The translations under genes were made by a program, and so were the position numbers. From NCBI RefSeq assembly GCF_021030645.1, contig NZ_JACGCJ010000012.1, forward strand, positions 17,731 through 81,730: a DNA stretch of 64,000 nt, in the 5' to 3' direction. This document shows positions 25,749 to 37,000 of the stretch, one piece after another. Source of the DNA: Agrilactobacillus fermenti (GTDB lineage: Bacteria; Bacillota; Bacilli; Lactobacillales; Lactobacillaceae). The number at the start of each line of letters is the position of its first letter. Positions within the stretch are counted from its first letter, which is position 1. A model generated the notes under the pieces. That model searched no databases, was not told the DNA's origin, and worked only from the letters and a program-made list of their open reading frames with translations.

Positions 25749-26402
25749 ATGCAACTTGCACCTTCAATTTTAAGTGCCGACTTTATAAATTTACAACGAG
25801 ATGTTTCTGCTTTAGAAGCAGGTGGGGCTGATTTATTACATGTAGATGTCATGGATGGGCACTTTGTACCAAACTTAGCTTTCGGGCCTCAAGTTGTTCA
25901 AGCTTTAAGACCAATTACAAAATTACCGTTAGATGTCCATTTGATGATGTCTCATCCCGAAGCATATATCGATATGTTTGCGGCTGCCGGAGCCGATACG
26001 ATCATGGTCCACTTTGAAAGTACGCCGCATATTTATCATGCCTTACAACTGATTGCACAACGCCATGTGAAACCCGGTGTCGTTATTAATCCAGGTACAC
26101 CCGTAGATGCGTTAAAATCTGTATTACCTTTGGTTGGACAAGTCTTGATTATGACCGTTAATCCAGGATTTGGGGGTCAGGCTTTTTTACCAAGTACGTT
26201 AGAGAAAGTAGCTCATTTAGATCAAATTAGACAAACAGATGCTACTTTGACTTTTGATATTGAAGTTGATGGTGGTATCAATGATCAAACAATTCAACAA
26301 GCGGCAAAAGCCGGTGCTGATATTTTTGTGGCGGGTTCTTATATATTTGGTGGACATTCTGTTGCTGAACAAATTACAAAATTAAAGGGTTTGATCAAAT
26401 GA
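25749..26402 (+). CDS. rpe: Ribulose-phosphate 3-epimerase
   Basis: 217 residues from ATG 25749 (RBS AGGAGTG; a GTG at 25740 lies inside it). TIM barrel signatures: LAPSILSADFINL, HVDVMDGHFVPNLAFGP with the metal His and Asp, MTVNPGFGGQ and VDGGIN. It interconverts ribulose-5-P and xylulose-5-P for the pentose phosphate or phosphoketolase route. In the conserved rsgA-rpe-thiN string. Confidence 0.95.
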   Translation: MQLAPSILSADFINLQRDVSALEAGGADLLHVDVMDGHFVPNLAFGPQVVQALRPITKLPLDVHLMMSHPEAYIDMFAAAGADTIMVHFESTPHIYHALQLIAQRHVKPGVVINPGTPVDALKSVLPLVGQVLIMTVNPGFGGQAFLPSTLEKVAHLDQIRQTDATLTFDIEVDGGINDQTIQQAAKAGADIFVAGSYIFGGHSVAEQITKLKGLIK

Positions 26403-27061
26403 AACGAGTCAATTTATTGCTTGGCGGGCCACAGGAGCTTTGGCCGCAACAATTAAAAAAATCACCCACAGAAATTGCGGGTGATTGGATCGGTGTTGAT
26501 CGGGGCACTTTATTCCTGTTAAAAATGGGTATTCAGCCCAAGATATCTGTTGGTGATTATGATTCTTTGAGTGCCTCTGAACTGGATTTAGTCAAAGCCC
26601 ATATTCAAGATATCTATTACGAAAAGCCCGAAAAAGATGATACGGACAGCGAATTAGGTTTGAAACTTGCACTAGAAAAACTACATGCTGATAGTGTGAC
26701 GATTTACGGGGCAACTGGTGGCCGTCTTGACCATTTTCTAGTGAATTTTTTTATGTTACTAGAGCCACGTTTTCGCACGCATGCGGCTAATATTGTAATG
26801 GTTGATCAACATAACCATTTATCCTTTTATCTACCAGGAAAATATGAGATTAGAAAACAATCAGATAAGAAGTATTTGGCTTTCGTTGCGATGACGCCAG
26901 TACAACATTTAACGATTCATGATGCCAAGTATCAATTGCATGATGCGCAATTAGATGTGCCGGTTTCGTATGCCAGTAATGAATTTGTTAATGACACAGT
27001 TCATTTTCAATTTGAAAGTGGGACGATCTGCGTCATTCAAAGTACAGATCAGTCAGTATAA
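26399..27061 (+). CDS. thiN: Thiamine pyrophosphokinase
   Basis: 220 residues. GDWIGVDRGTLFLLKMGIQP, SVGDYDSL, EKDDTDSELGLKLAL and YGATGGRLDHFL are the conserved ATP/thiamine-binding motifs. It makes thiamine diphosphate from thiamine and ATP, the cofactor of phosphoketolase and pyruvate enzymes. ATG overlaps the rpe stop by 4 bases; a convergent terminator separates it from rpmB. Confidence 0.92.
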   Translation: MKRVNLLLGGPQELWPQQLKKSPTEIAGDWIGVDRGTLFLLKMGIQPKISVGDYDSLSASELDLVKAHIQDIYYEKPEKDDTDSELGLKLALEKLHADSVTIYGATGGRLDHFLVNFFMLLEPRFRTHAANIVMVDQHNHLSFYLPGKYEIRKQSDKKYLAFVAMTPVQHLTIHDAKYQLHDAQLDVPVSYASNEFVNDTVHFQFESGTICVIQSTDQSV

Positions 27062-27083
27062 TTAAAATCTGAAAAATACAAAT

Positions 27084-27142
27084 AAAAAAAGCCCTAGACC
27101 ATGATCGACAAATGAAGTAGATCATGATTTAAGGCTTTTTTA
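27084..27142. terminator. Bidirectional terminator between thiN and rpmB
   Basis: Outer arms AAAAAGCC and GGCTTTTT with an inner ATGATC/GATCAT stem. The A run on one side and T run on the other serve both convergent genes. Confidence 0.85.
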
Positions 27143-27328
27143 TTAAACACGGGTAACTTTACCAGATTTTAAAGCGCGTGCAGAAACCCAAACTCGCTTA
27201 GGTTTGCCATCAACAAGGATGCGAACCTTTTGTAAATTTGGCTTCCAGCTACGACGACTTGAATTCAATGCGTGTGAACGTTGATTGCCGAAATGAGTTT
27301 TACGGCCTGTGATAACGTCTTTAGCCAA
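27143..27328 (-). CDS. rpmB: 50S ribosomal protein L28
   Basis: 61 residues, short cysteine-free form. [20 protein letters not shown] and [16 protein letters not shown] are diagnostic for bL28. RBS AAAGGAGG. It is a single minus-strand gene inside the plus-strand block, opposite yloU, as in other lactobacilli and Bacillus. Absence of the CXXC pairs means it is the zinc-independent type. Confidence 0.96.
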   Translation of the reverse strand: MAKDVITGRKTHFGNQRSHALNSSRRSWKPNLQKVRILVDGKPKRVWVSARALKSGKVTRV

Positions 27329-27376
27329 TGTTAAACCTCCTTTAAGGTTACTTTGGTATCAATCATGTACCAAACT

Positions 27377-27405
27377 AAGTTATCACAACAATGCTTTCAT
27401 TGCAA
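27377..27405 (-). promoter_or_regulatory. Promoter of rpmB
   Basis: Minus strand TTGCAA, 17-base spacer, TAACTT, about 50 bases before the start. Confidence 0.5.
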
Positions 27406-27429
27406 GATTTTTCTTTAAAGTATTTTTAC

Positions 27430-27458
27430 TTGACACGCTCCGCTAAATGTCGTATTTT
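27430..27458 (+). promoter_or_regulatory. Promoter of the yloU-fakA unit
   Basis: Consensus TTGACA (27430-27435), 17-base spacer, TATTTT (27453-27458). Confidence 0.65.
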
Positions 27459-27532
27459 CTTTCAATCAAGCGTTTGGTGTGCTAAAATTTTTTGTAGTGT
27501 AATTGAAACGTAACGAATGAGGAGGATTAAAA

Positions 27533-27901
27533 ATGGCTGTTAAAATTAAGACGCAATATGGAGATGTCGACATTTCCAACGAAGTCATTGCAACAATTGT
27601 CGGCGGTGCGGCTACTGATATCTATGGCATCGTCGGAATGGCCAGTAAAAACCAAATTCGTGATAATCTAAATGATATTTTAAATCGTGAGAATTATAGT
27701 CGTGGTGTCGTTGTTCGACAAGAGCACAACGCGATTATTGTAGACATTTATATCATTATCAGTTATGGCGTAAAATTATCTGAGGTTGGTCGTAATGTCC
27801 AAGATAAAGTTAAATATAATTTACAAAGTATGTTAGGTATCAAGGCAAAGGCAGTCAATGTTTTCGTCCAAGGTGTCAAAATAACTGATGATTTAGATTA
27901 A
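27533..27901 (+). CDS. yloU: Asp23/Gls24 family protein (YloU)
   Basis: 122 residues, a single Asp23 domain: ISNEVIATIVGGAATDIYGI, VDIYIIISYGVKLSEVGRNV and VNVFVQGVKI. It is shorter than the paralog at 6756 and lacks the acidic tail. RBS GAGGAGG. Placed just before fakA as in Firmicutes generally, suggesting a link to fatty acid use or envelope homeostasis, but its role is not proven. Confidence 0.92.
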   Translation: MAVKIKTQYGDVDISNEVIATIVGGAATDIYGIVGMASKNQIRDNLNDILNRENYSRGVVVRQEHNAIIVDIYIIISYGVKLSEVGRNVQDKVKYNLQSMLGIKAKAVNVFVQGVKITDDLD

Positions 27902-27941
27902 CACACATTAATAGAATAATTGCTATTCAGGAGGAACTTCC

Positions 27942-29621
27942 TTGAAAATTGAAGAAATTAATGGCGATAAATTTAAGGATATGATTCGGGTTGCATCTCA
28001 CCGAATAAAGAAGAACAGTGACTTTGTCAATTCTTTAAACGTTTTCCCGGTTCCAGATGGGGATACTGGTACAAATATGAGTTTGACGTTTGCCAGTGGC
28101 GCAAAGGCAGTCAATGAAAATCCCAGCAATTCAGTTGGTGAACTAGGTAAGTCCTTAGCAAAGGGATTGCTAATGGGGGCACGTGGCAATTCTGGCGTCA
28201 TCACGTCGCAAATTTTTCGCGGATTCACCAAAAAAATTGAACCACAAACTTCCATTAGTGCGCGACAATTAGCTGATGCATTCATGGCTGGTGTGGAGAC
28301 AGCTTATAAAGCTGTTATGAAACCAGTCGAAGGTACCATTTTAACGGTTGCCCGAGAAGGTGCCAAAGCGGGTAATAAAACGGCAAATGAAACGAATGAC
28401 ATCACTGAAGTTTTGAAGGCCGTCATTTTAGCAAGCAAAAAGGCTTTGGCGAATACGCCAAACCTGTTGCCAGTCCTTAAAGAAGTTGGTGTCGTTGATT
28501 CTGGAGGTCAAGGTCTCGTTTTCATTTATGAGGGCTTTTTAGAAGGCTTAACTGGTGAAGTAGCCGCTAAAGATATTTACACGCCTGATGAAGCTGAAAT
28601 GGACGAAATGGTTAATGCTGTCCATCACCGAGCAATCCAAGGTCAGGTGGCAACAGCTAACATCACTTATGGCTATTGTACAGAAATGATGGTTAATATT
28701 GCCGAGAAGAAAGCGGATCAAAAAACATTTGATTACGATACTTTTCGAAATTATTTGAATAATCTGGGTGATAGCTTGTTAGTTGTCGCCGACGATGAGG
28801 TTGTTAAAGTTCACGTGCACACAGAACACCCTGAAAAAGTCTATCGTTATGGCAGTCAATTTGGCACCATGCATAAAATCAAGATTGATAACATGCGCGT
28901 TCAAAATGAAAATGTTGTTAACGAAGCTCAAGCTGCCTCTAATAAGCAGTCAAAACGGCCGCAAGTGGATTATGCCGTGATTGCAATTGCCTCGGGTGAC
29001 GGTCTGCAGCAACTATTTGAAAGCTTAGGGGTCACTTTTGTAATCAATGGTGGTCAGACAATGAATCCAAGTACTCAGGATATTTTAGATGCTATTGAGC
29101 AAGTAAATGCCAAACGGGTCATAATTATGCCAAATAATAAGAATATCTTCTTATCAGCGGAACAAGCGGCTGATGTTAGCGATATTTCTGTGGCCGTTGT
29201 GCCGACTAAAACAATTTCTCAAGGGATGACTGCTATGTTGTCTTTTGATCCAGCTGCTGATTTAAATACGAATAAAAAACAGATGACCGATGCACTGACG
29301 ACCGTTGTTAGCGGCCAATTAACAGCTGCCACTCGAGACACAGAGCTTAGCGGTCTCAAAATCAAACAAGGTGATTATTTAGGAATTGTTGATGGTACGA
29401 TCAAAGTTGCTAACCCTGATCGTCTGCAGGCTGCCATTCAAATGGTAGAAACAATGCTGGATGACGAAACTGAGATTATTACAATTATTTATGGTGCTGA
29501 TGCAACCAGTCAGGAAGCTAAATCACTTGAAGCTGCTATTTTAGCCAAACATGATGATCTAGAAATTGAGATTCATGAGGGCGACCAGCCAGTTTATCCT
29601 TTCTTGATTTCAGCAGAATAG
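27942..29621 (+). CDS. fakA: Fatty acid kinase FakA (DAK/YloV family)
   Basis: 559 residues with a TTG start behind AGGAGGAA. The N-terminal DhaL-like kinase domain (about 1-205) has FPVPDGDTGTNM, whose Asp residues bind Mg-ATP, and MGARGNSGVITSQIFRG. A middle domain and a C-terminal domain (about 330-559) complete the FakA layout. With a FakB carrier it phosphorylates fatty acids for PlsX/PlsY; plsX and acpP are encoded 2 kb downstream. In older annotation it is called dihydroxyacetone kinase-like. Confidence 0.92.
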   Translation: MKIEEINGDKFKDMIRVASHRIKKNSDFVNSLNVFPVPDGDTGTNMSLTFASGAKAVNENPSNSVGELGKSLAKGLLMGARGNSGVITSQIFRGFTKKIEPQTSISARQLADAFMAGVETAYKAVMKPVEGTILTVAREGAKAGNKTANETNDITEVLKAVILASKKALANTPNLLPVLKEVGVVDSGGQGLVFIYEGFLEGLTGEVAAKDIYTPDEAEMDEMVNAVHHRAIQGQVATANITYGYCTEMMVNIAEKKADQKTFDYDTFRNYLNNLGDSLLVVADDEVVKVHVHTEHPEKVYRYGSQFGTMHKIKIDNMRVQNENVVNEAQAASNKQSKRPQVDYAVIAIASGDGLQQLFESLGVTFVINGGQTMNPSTQDILDAIEQVNAKRVIIMPNNKNIFLSAEQAADVSDISVAVVPTKTISQGMTAMLSFDPAADLNTNKKQMTDALTTVVSGQLTAATRDTELSGLKIKQGDYLGIVDGTIKVANPDRLQAAIQMVETMLDDETEIITIIYGADATSQEAKSLEAAILAKHDDLEIEIHEGDQPVYPFLISAE

Positions 29622-29652
29622 TTAATAATTGTTTCTAAAATAGATATATATT

Positions 29653-29690
29653 GGGCCGATTTGCAGTTATTTTGCATCGGTCCTTTCTTT
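29653..29690 (+). terminator. Intrinsic terminator between fakA and recG
   Basis: GGGCCGAT (29653-29660) and ATCGGTCC (29676-29683) arms, then TTTCTTTC. Confidence 0.65.
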
Positions 29691-29721
29691 CTAAACTGTC
29701 AATCAAGAAGGGGGGACGCAC

Positions 29722-31755
29722 TTGTTAAAACTTTCTGATTCAGTTGAAACTCTGAGTGGTGTCGGTGCCAAGCGGGTTACGGCTTTAAATAGTCTGGGTA
29801 TCTTTACCATCAACGATTTACTGTTTTATTTTCCATTTCGCTATGATGATTTAAAAGTTAAATCTTTGGCGGAAGTTACAGACCAAGAAAAAATAACGCT
29901 CAAAGGGACAGTGATTGCAGCGCCAATTTTGAATCGCTTTGGACCTAACAAAAATCGCTTAATTGTTCGTCTTTTAGTGGAACACCAAGTTGTAATTGTA
30001 ACTTTTTTTAATCAGCCTTGGTTAAAAGATCGCTTTATTCCAGATACAGTTGTTGCTGTATTTGGCAAATGGGATCAACGCCGCCGCGGTCTGACTGGAA
30101 TGAAGTTTTTCTCACCGAAAGACGATAATGATTTGGCTGGTATTTATTCGGTTAACAAAAATATTCGCCAGAGCACACTAATCAAGTTAGTTAAATTGGC
30201 ATTTGAGAAATATCAATCTGTTATTGGTAATATAGTGCCAATTGATATTCGGCAGCGTTATCGTTTACTCGATGATCGAGAAATTATCGCTGGTATGCAT
30301 TTTCCGAAAACGGCAACTGAAGTTAAAGCAGCCCATCGCAGTGCGGTATTCCGTGAATTTTTTGTCTTTGAATGTCGGATGCAAGCCATACGGCAAAAAG
30401 AGCACCAAGGAAACCAAGGCTTGAGCCTGAAATACCAATTAGCAGCTGTGCAGGATTTTATCCACGAGTTACCCTTTGAATTAACGCAAGCACAAAAAAG
30501 GGTTGTTAATGAAATTGCAGCCGATATGAAGCGCCCTTATCAAATGAATCGCCTGCTTCAGGGGGATGTTGGTAGCGGCAAAACAATCGTTGCGGCCATT
30601 GCCTTGTTTAGTGCTGTAACTGCTGGTTATCAGGCGGCCTTGATGGTACCCACAGAAATCTTAGCCACGCAGCACTTTGAAAAATTACAGCCTTTATTTG
30701 CTAAGATGAATGTGGTAACGACTTTGCTAACTGGTGCAACAACCAATAAAAATAGACGAAAAATTGATGAAAATTTGGTTCAGGGTCGCGTGAACATTTT
30801 AATTGGGACACATGCGTTAATTCAAGAGAGTGTGCATTTTAAAAATCTGGGGTTCGTTGTCATTGATGAGCAACATCGCTTCGGTGTCAATCAGCGTAAG
30901 GCATTACGTGAAAAGGGGTTACACCCAGATGTTTTGATGATGACGGCAACGCCGATTCCCAGAACACTGGCTATTACAACTTATGGCGAGATGGATGTTT
31001 CGACGATTGATCAATTACCAAGTGGTCGAAAACCGATTAAGACATATTGGCTTAAAAATAATCAAGATCAACAAGCTTTTGCTTTTGTCCGACGACAACT
31101 CGTTCAGCATAATCAGGCGTTTGTAATTTCACCCCTGATAGAGGAGTCTGAAACTATGGACCTGAAAAACGCCGAACTATTATATGAACGCTACCGTGAA
31201 GCTTTTGCGCCGGAATATGAAGTAGCTTTACTGCATGGACAAATGAGCAATGATGATAAAAATACAGTCATGGCGGCTTTTGCTAAAAATGAGGTGCAAA
31301 TTTTGGTGGCTACCACAGTGGTGGAGGTCGGTGTCGATGTGCCAAATGCCAATACCATGATTATTTATGATGCTGACCGATTTGGGTTGTCACAACTGCA
31401 TCAGTTACGAGGACGCGTAGGTCGTGGTCAGCAGCAAGCATACTGCTTATTAGTGGCTCAGCCCAAAAACGAGGTGGCCGTTGCACGACTACAGGCAATG
31501 ACCGAAACAAATGATGGTTTTGTTTTATCTGAAAAAGATTTAGAATTAAGGGGTCCCGGAGATGTTTTTGGTCAAAAACAGTCGGGGTTACCTGATTTTC
31601 AAATCGGCGATCCAGTTGCTGATTTTAACGTTTTACAAGTTGCTCAAACTGAAGCACAGCAAATTTTTGTAGACGATCCAAGTCTATCGAAAGCTGAACA
31701 TCAAACGTTACGGACTTTTTTAAAAACAACAATTGATCTAAAACGACTAGACTAA
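29722..31755 (+). CDS. recG: ATP-dependent DNA helicase RecG
   Basis: 677 residues, TTG start after GGGGGGACG. N-terminal wedge/OB domain (about 1-240), Walker [18 protein letters not shown] (about 279), [11 protein letters not shown] (about 381), motifs [12 protein letters not shown], and [10 protein letters not shown] and QLRGRVGRG in the second helicase half. It regresses stalled forks and branch-migrates Holliday junctions. Followed by plsX after 26 bases. Confidence 0.96.
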   Translation: MLKLSDSVETLSGVGAKRVTALNSLGIFTINDLLFYFPFRYDDLKVKSLAEVTDQEKITLKGTVIAAPILNRFGPNKNRLIVRLLVEHQVVIVTFFNQPWLKDRFIPDTVVAVFGKWDQRRRGLTGMKFFSPKDDNDLAGIYSVNKNIRQSTLIKLVKLAFEKYQSVIGNIVPIDIRQRYRLLDDREIIAGMHFPKTATEVKAAHRSAVFREFFVFECRMQAIRQKEHQGNQGLSLKYQLAAVQDFIHELPFELTQAQKRVVNEIAADMKRPYQMNRLLQGDVGSGKTIVAAIALFSAVTAGYQAALMVPTEILATQHFEKLQPLFAKMNVVTTLLTGATTNKNRRKIDENLVQGRVNILIGTHALIQESVHFKNLGFVVIDEQHRFGVNQRKALREKGLHPDVLMMTATPIPRTLAITTYGEMDVSTIDQLPSGRKPIKTYWLKNNQDQQAFAFVRRQLVQHNQAFVISPLIEESETMDLKNAELLYERYREAFAPEYEVALLHGQMSNDDKNTVMAAFAKNEVQILVATTVVEVGVDVPNANTMIIYDADRFGLSQLHQLRGRVGRGQQQAYCLLVAQPKNEVAVARLQAMTETNDGFVLSEKDLELRGPGDVFGQKQSGLPDFQIGDPVADFNVLQVAQTEAQQIFVDDPSLSKAEHQTLRTFLKTTIDLKRLD

Positions 31756-31781
31756 TTTTATATCAGAAGAGGAGTTATAGA

Positions 31782-32783
31782 ATGAAAATTGCCATTGATG
31801 CAATGGGCGGAGATAATGCCCCAGAAGCGATTGTTAAGGGCGTGTTGGCTGCCAGAGATGCATTTTCCGATATGGAATTTATTTTGTATGGTGACCAGGC
31901 ACAAATTAAGCCTTTGGTATCTAACATAGAGCGGATTGAAATTCAGCATACGGATGAGGTTATTGCCGGTGACGATGAGCCTGTACGATCTGTTAGACGT
32001 AAAAAGCAAGCTTCTATGGTTTTAGCGGCACAAGCAGTGAAAGATCATCATGCGGATGCTTTCTTTTCTTGTGGTAATACTGGTGCAGTTTTAGCTTGTG
32101 GTATTTTTGTGATCGGCCGCATCAAGGGCATCGAGCGCCCGGGACTAATGCCTACATTACCAACGGTGGCGACAGACGATGGGTTTAATTTAATTGACGC
32201 TGGTGCAAACGCCAGTAGCAAACCGAATCACCTTTATCAATATGCTAAGATGGGCATTTATTATGCTCAAGATGTCCGTAAAATTAAGCAACCAAGAGTG
32301 GGACTTTTAAATAACGGCACCGAGTATGATAAGGGTGATGATCTTCACAAAGAGGCTTATCAACTACTCAAAGATGATCCAGACATTAATTTTATTGGTA
32401 ACGTTGAGGCTACCAATATTTTAGAAGGTCCAGCTGATGTCGTCGTTTCTGATGGTTTTACTGGGAACGCGGTTCTAAAAACAATTGAAGGCACAGCTGG
32501 TGCTTTAATGAAAGTCATCAAGCATAGTTTATTAAATAGTGGTATGTTATCTAAATTAGGTGCGGCCATGTCTAAGTCCGCATTTGCCGCTGTAAAGGAT
32601 AAGTTTGATACTTCAAAATATGGCGGTGCCGTACTGTTAGGCGTGGCTGCACCGGTCGTAAAATCTCATGGTGCTTCGGATGATCGCGCTGTCTATTATG
32701 CATTAACGCAAATTCATGATATGGTTAATAAACAAACCGTCCAACATGTGATTGATTATTTTTCCAAAGAAAAAAATTCATAG
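31782..32783 (+). CDS. plsX: Phosphate acyltransferase PlsX
   Basis: 333 residues. [19 protein letters not shown] at the start, [27 protein letters not shown], and [13 protein letters not shown] are conserved. It forms acyl-phosphate from acyl-ACP for PlsY in phosphatidic acid synthesis; acpP follows after 55 bases. RBS AGAGGAG. Confidence 0.95.
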   Translation: MKIAIDAMGGDNAPEAIVKGVLAARDAFSDMEFILYGDQAQIKPLVSNIERIEIQHTDEVIAGDDEPVRSVRRKKQASMVLAAQAVKDHHADAFFSCGNTGAVLACGIFVIGRIKGIERPGLMPTLPTVATDDGFNLIDAGANASSKPNHLYQYAKMGIYYAQDVRKIKQPRVGLLNNGTEYDKGDDLHKEAYQLLKDDPDINFIGNVEATNILEGPADVVVSDGFTGNAVLKTIEGTAGALMKVIKHSLLNSGMLSKLGAAMSKSAFAAVKDKFDTSKYGGAVLLGVAAPVVKSHGASDDRAVYYALTQIHDMVNKQTVQHVIDYFSKEKNS

Positions 32784-32838
32784 ACAAGTCACAGAAAAAC
32801 GGATAGACTAATTTTGCATTAAAATTTGGAGGCAAGTT

Positions 32839-33087
32839 ATGACTGAGCAGGAAATATTTGATAAGGTAGCAGCTATCTTAGAAGATCGTTTTGATATTGA
32901 CAAAAGTAAAGTTACGAATGATTTAAATTTTAAAAATGATTTGGAAGCTGATTCTATTGATATTGTTGAATTTGTAATTGAGCTAGAAGATACTTTTGGT
33001 GCAGAGATTCCAGATGAAGAGGCGGAAAAAATCAAGACAGTCGGTGATGCCGTTTCTTATATTCAAGAACATATGCCCAAAAAATAA
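32839..33087 (+). CDS. acpP: Acyl carrier protein
   Basis: 82 residues, acidic. The phosphopantetheine site is [20 protein letters not shown] (Ser at about 38); DSI replaces the commoner DSL. It carries acyl chains for fatty acid and phospholipid synthesis and is the partner of PlsX. It overlaps no other gene and ends at a strong terminator. Lactobacilli usually carry another acpP in the fab cluster, so this may be a second copy. Confidence 0.93.
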   Translation: MTEQEIFDKVAAILEDRFDIDKSKVTNDLNFKNDLEADSIDIVEFVIELEDTFGAEIPDEEAEKIKTVGDAVSYIQEHMPKK

Positions 33088-33112
33088 ATATCTGTTAACC
33101 AGACACCATTTT

Positions 33113-33149
33113 AGCTAGCCAGTGAGTTGATTTCTGTGCTAGCTTTTTT
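33113..33149 (+). terminator. Intrinsic terminator after acpP
   Basis: AGCTAGC and GCTAGCT outer arms plus inner CAG/CTG, then T5. Confidence 0.85.
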
Positions 33150-33312
33150 ATATGGTAAAACAGTGCAGTTTGCCCCTTTTTCTGATAAACTAAATCAGTA
33201 TGTAAAATGAACTGTTATTTGCTTTTTTAATATATTTAGCTGTTATCATTGTTTTACCAGCTAGAGATAAGAAAAAATCAAAGTCAACGGACACAATGAA
33301 AGGAATTTAAAA

Positions 33313-34026
33313 ATGATCCAGGAATTAGCAAATGAATTGCGTCAAAAATACGGTATCGAGTTTAAAGATTTGAGTTTATTAGATGAAGCTTTTACGCATT
33401 CTTCTTACGTCAATGAACACAAAGAACTTAATTTAAAAGACAATGAACGGTTGGAATTTCTTGGCGACGCTGTCTTGGAATTAACTGTTTCTGAACACTT
33501 GTATAAAAGATTTCCAGAACTTCCTGAAGGCAAACTTACACGTTTGCGAGCTTCGATTGTTTGCACTAAAGGATTCAGTAGTTTTTCGCGAGAGGCACAC
33601 TTTGATCGTTATGTTCGACTGGGTAAAGGCGAAGAGCAAATGGGAGCACGTAATCGTGACACGTTATTAGAGGATCTTTTTGAAGCGTTTAATGGTGCGC
33701 TTTACCTAGACCAAGGGAAAGAAGCTGTGGTAAAGTTTATCCGACAAATTATCTTTCCGAAGGTTGATGTCGGTCAATTTAATGAGTTCACAGATTATAA
33801 AACAGCATTGCAAGAAGAATTACAAACAAATGGCGAAGTAGAAATCGCCTACCATACGCTGTCTGAAGATGGTCCAGCGCACGAACGTGTTTTTCATGTA
33901 AACGTTACGGCTAATGGTGAGGTATTAGGGGAAGGTCAAGGCGCCAGCAAAAAACGTGCTGAACAAGCTGCTGCCAAGACGGCATTAACTCAAATCAAAA
34001 TGAATCAGTCCTCACAAACAAATTAG
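33313..34026 (+). CDS. rnc: Ribonuclease III
   Basis: 237 residues. RNase III domain with [14 protein letters not shown] (about 44-57; Glu/Asp metal ligands) and the [18 protein letters not shown] segment; dsRNA-binding domain from about 160 ([27 protein letters not shown]). It cuts double-stranded RNA in rRNA processing and gene control. RBS GAAAGGAA. The 160 bases after the acpP terminator should hold its promoter, but I see no clear consensus. Confidence 0.96.
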   Translation: MIQELANELRQKYGIEFKDLSLLDEAFTHSSYVNEHKELNLKDNERLEFLGDAVLELTVSEHLYKRFPELPEGKLTRLRASIVCTKGFSSFSREAHFDRYVRLGKGEEQMGARNRDTLLEDLFEAFNGALYLDQGKEAVVKFIRQIIFPKVDVGQFNEFTDYKTALQEELQTNGEVEIAYHTLSEDGPAHERVFHVNVTANGEVLGEGQGASKKRAEQAAAKTALTQIKMNQSSQTN

Positions 34027-34054
34027 CGACCACAGTCATATTGGAGCGAATTAA

Positions 34055-37000
34055 ATGTCACTAACATCACTAATCATTTCTGGATTCAAATCATTTGCAG
34101 ATAAGACTGAGTTAACGTTTGACAAAGGTGTTACAGGTATCGTTGGGCCAAACGGCAGTGGTAAAAGTAATATTACCGAAGCAGTTCGCTGGGCGATGGG
34201 TGAACAGTCAGCTAAGGGATTGCGTGGTGAACATATGCCAGATGTTATCTTTGCAGGCACACAATTACGTCCTGCTATGAATTTAGCGTTAGTTACTTTA
34301 AAATTTGATAATCAGGACCGCGCGTTAAAAAAAGATGCTGATCAAATCGAAATTACGCGTAAAATTTTTCGAGACGGCACAAGTGAATTTTATATCAATC
34401 AAAAAAGCTGCCGCTTAAAGGATATCGTCAGCTTGTTTTTAGATTCTGGAATCGGTCGTTCTTCTTTTTCGATTATTTCTCAAGGTCAAGTGGAAGAAAT
34501 ATTTAATAGTCGACCAGAAGATCGACGCACGATCATTGAAGAAACTGCGGGGATTCATCAATATAAAATACAAAAAGAAACAACGTTAAAAAAGTTAGAA
34601 CAAACAACTGATAATTTAAATCGTGTTGAAGATATTATTGCAGAGTTGCATGATCGAGTAGCTCCACTACATGAACAAAGTAGTTTGGCTAAGGAATATC
34701 TTGAACAAAAAAAACAATACGATCATTATATGAAATCATGGCTGGTTATTTCCATTAATCAGAATTCAGCAGAAAAAACCCGGTTACAGCAAAAAATCAA
34801 CGAATTAAATTTAACTGCTAGACAATTAGCTGAAGCCAAAGCAACACTTGCCGAAGATCTGACGGCTGCCAAAAAGCAACAAACGAAACTTGAACGTCAG
34901 TTAGATAACGATCAAGCACAATTAGTCACTGCAACTCAAAAAATTGAGGCATTAAAATCACAAAAAGCATTAACTAAAGCCCATGATCAGCAACAAGCAA
35001 CACAAACGAAGGATCTAAAAAAACGTATTCATGACTTGACTGATCAGTTGACTGAACAAACGCAAACTTGCCAGCAAACCACTGCCCAGTTAGCTCTTAT
35101 TGAAAAAAAGCTGACACCTGTTGAAGCCCAAATTAAGCAGCTAACAGTTACATCTGGACAGTCGAAGGCAGATATTCAAAGTAAGATCGATGCTGAAAAC
35201 GATCAATATTTAACTTATTTACAACAGCAAGCAGAATATCGTAATCATATTCAAATGTCTGAAAAGCAAAAAAATATCTTGACACATCAAGTAGCGCGTA
35301 TTCAAGCACAGCAGGAAACGTTAACAGCAGAATTAACCCAGCTACAAAAAGAATTGGGCGAAAAAAAAGCAAAAATCCAGTCGACTGAAAATGCTCAAGT
35401 GAGCGCACAAAAAGAGCTGCAAACTTTAGAACAAACGTTAACTTCAGAACAGCAGAAATATGAGCAAGAACGCCAAAATTTGGTTAATGGCTTAGATGTT
35501 TACCAACGGGCAAAAGCCAAATTGCGAAGTTTGGAAGCCTTCCAACGGGAATTTTCGGGATACTACCAAGGCCCTAGATATATTTTGCAGCATCGGCAAG
35601 AGTTATCGGGTGTTTTAGGTTCAGTATCTGAACTGATGCGTGTGCCTGAAAAATTTCAGGAAGCAATTCAAGCTGCTATTGGCAGCCGATTACAAGATAT
35701 TGTGACAGATGATGAATTAGCTGCAAAAAAAGCAATTCAGCATTTACGAACAAATCATCAAGGGCGCGCAACATTTTTACCTTTGACGTCTATTAAAACA
35801 CGCACGATCTCATCTAGTGATGAAGCACAACTACGCCAATATAATGGTTTTTTAGGTGTTGGCTGGCAACTCGTAAAAACTGAGGTTGCTTATATTCGTG
35901 TCTGCAAGCATTTGTTAGGGACTTTGGTCGTTGTAGAGGCCCTAGACCAAGCTATTAAAATTGCTCAAGTTACCAATCGTCGTTTCCGTATTGTCACGCT
36001 AGCAGGGGATATTTTGAATACGAATGGAGCTATGAGCGGTGGTGCACAACATAAGCAAACAACGAACTTGCTCACTCAGAAGAATCAAATTGAACTTGGG
36101 CGTACGAGAGTTCAAAATATGGATCAAACACTACAACAAAAAGAGCATGAAGTAAAGTCGTTGCAACAACATGTGGCACTTTTAAAAAAACAAATAGCCG
36201 AATTTAAAAATAATCATGCAGCCGATCAAACAAACTTCCAGCAAACACAACAACAGTTAACTGAGCTGACGACGGCTTTAGATTATAAAAAACGTGAATG
36301 CCGTGCGGCTGATTACAATTTAAAGTCATCTACGGAGCAATTGAACGGGCTCACTCGAGAAATCGAGCAAACTCAACAACAGCAAGTTCAACTCGAGCAG
36401 AATGTGACCGAGGCACGGCAAACTCTAAATACCCTGCGTCAGACGTTGACAGACTTTGATCAAACACAGCAGCAACTGCAAAATCAAATAAATGAACTAA
36501 AAATTACAAAAGCTAGTTTGACTGCAGACCAGCGTAACTTTCAGCAGCAATTAACGCAACAACAACAACGGCAACGGAAAACACAGCGACAGCTGCACGA
36601 TCTAGAGCATGCTTTGACCGATATTCAAACTGCTGGACATAACAAAAAGCTGTCATTATCTGAAATTGAAACGGAAATTCAAGTAAGTAAGCAACAACAA
36701 CTGACACTTCAAACGAATATCGAACACGCGCAAAAAATGCGTATTAATGTTAAACAGCAATTGGATCATCTTCAAGGTGAAGTCACGCGAAACATTGGGT
36801 TGTTAGAAAATACCCGAACTGAAATTACCACGAACCAGCAGCAGCTTGATTCTGTAGTTGAAAAAATTCATAATGACTTAGAACAAGTTGAAACTGATTA
36901 TCAGACATCGTTTGAATCATTACAATCAGAAGTCGCTCAATCAAAAGTGGTTGATCTTGAAGTTTTGCAGCGGAAAGTAAAATTATTGAAGCGCACACTC

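Noticed and set aside
33150..33312. Possible small RNA or promoter between acpP and rnc
   Set aside because: The region is AT-rich with several partial -10 matches but no consistent -35, no terminator and no hairpin of note.
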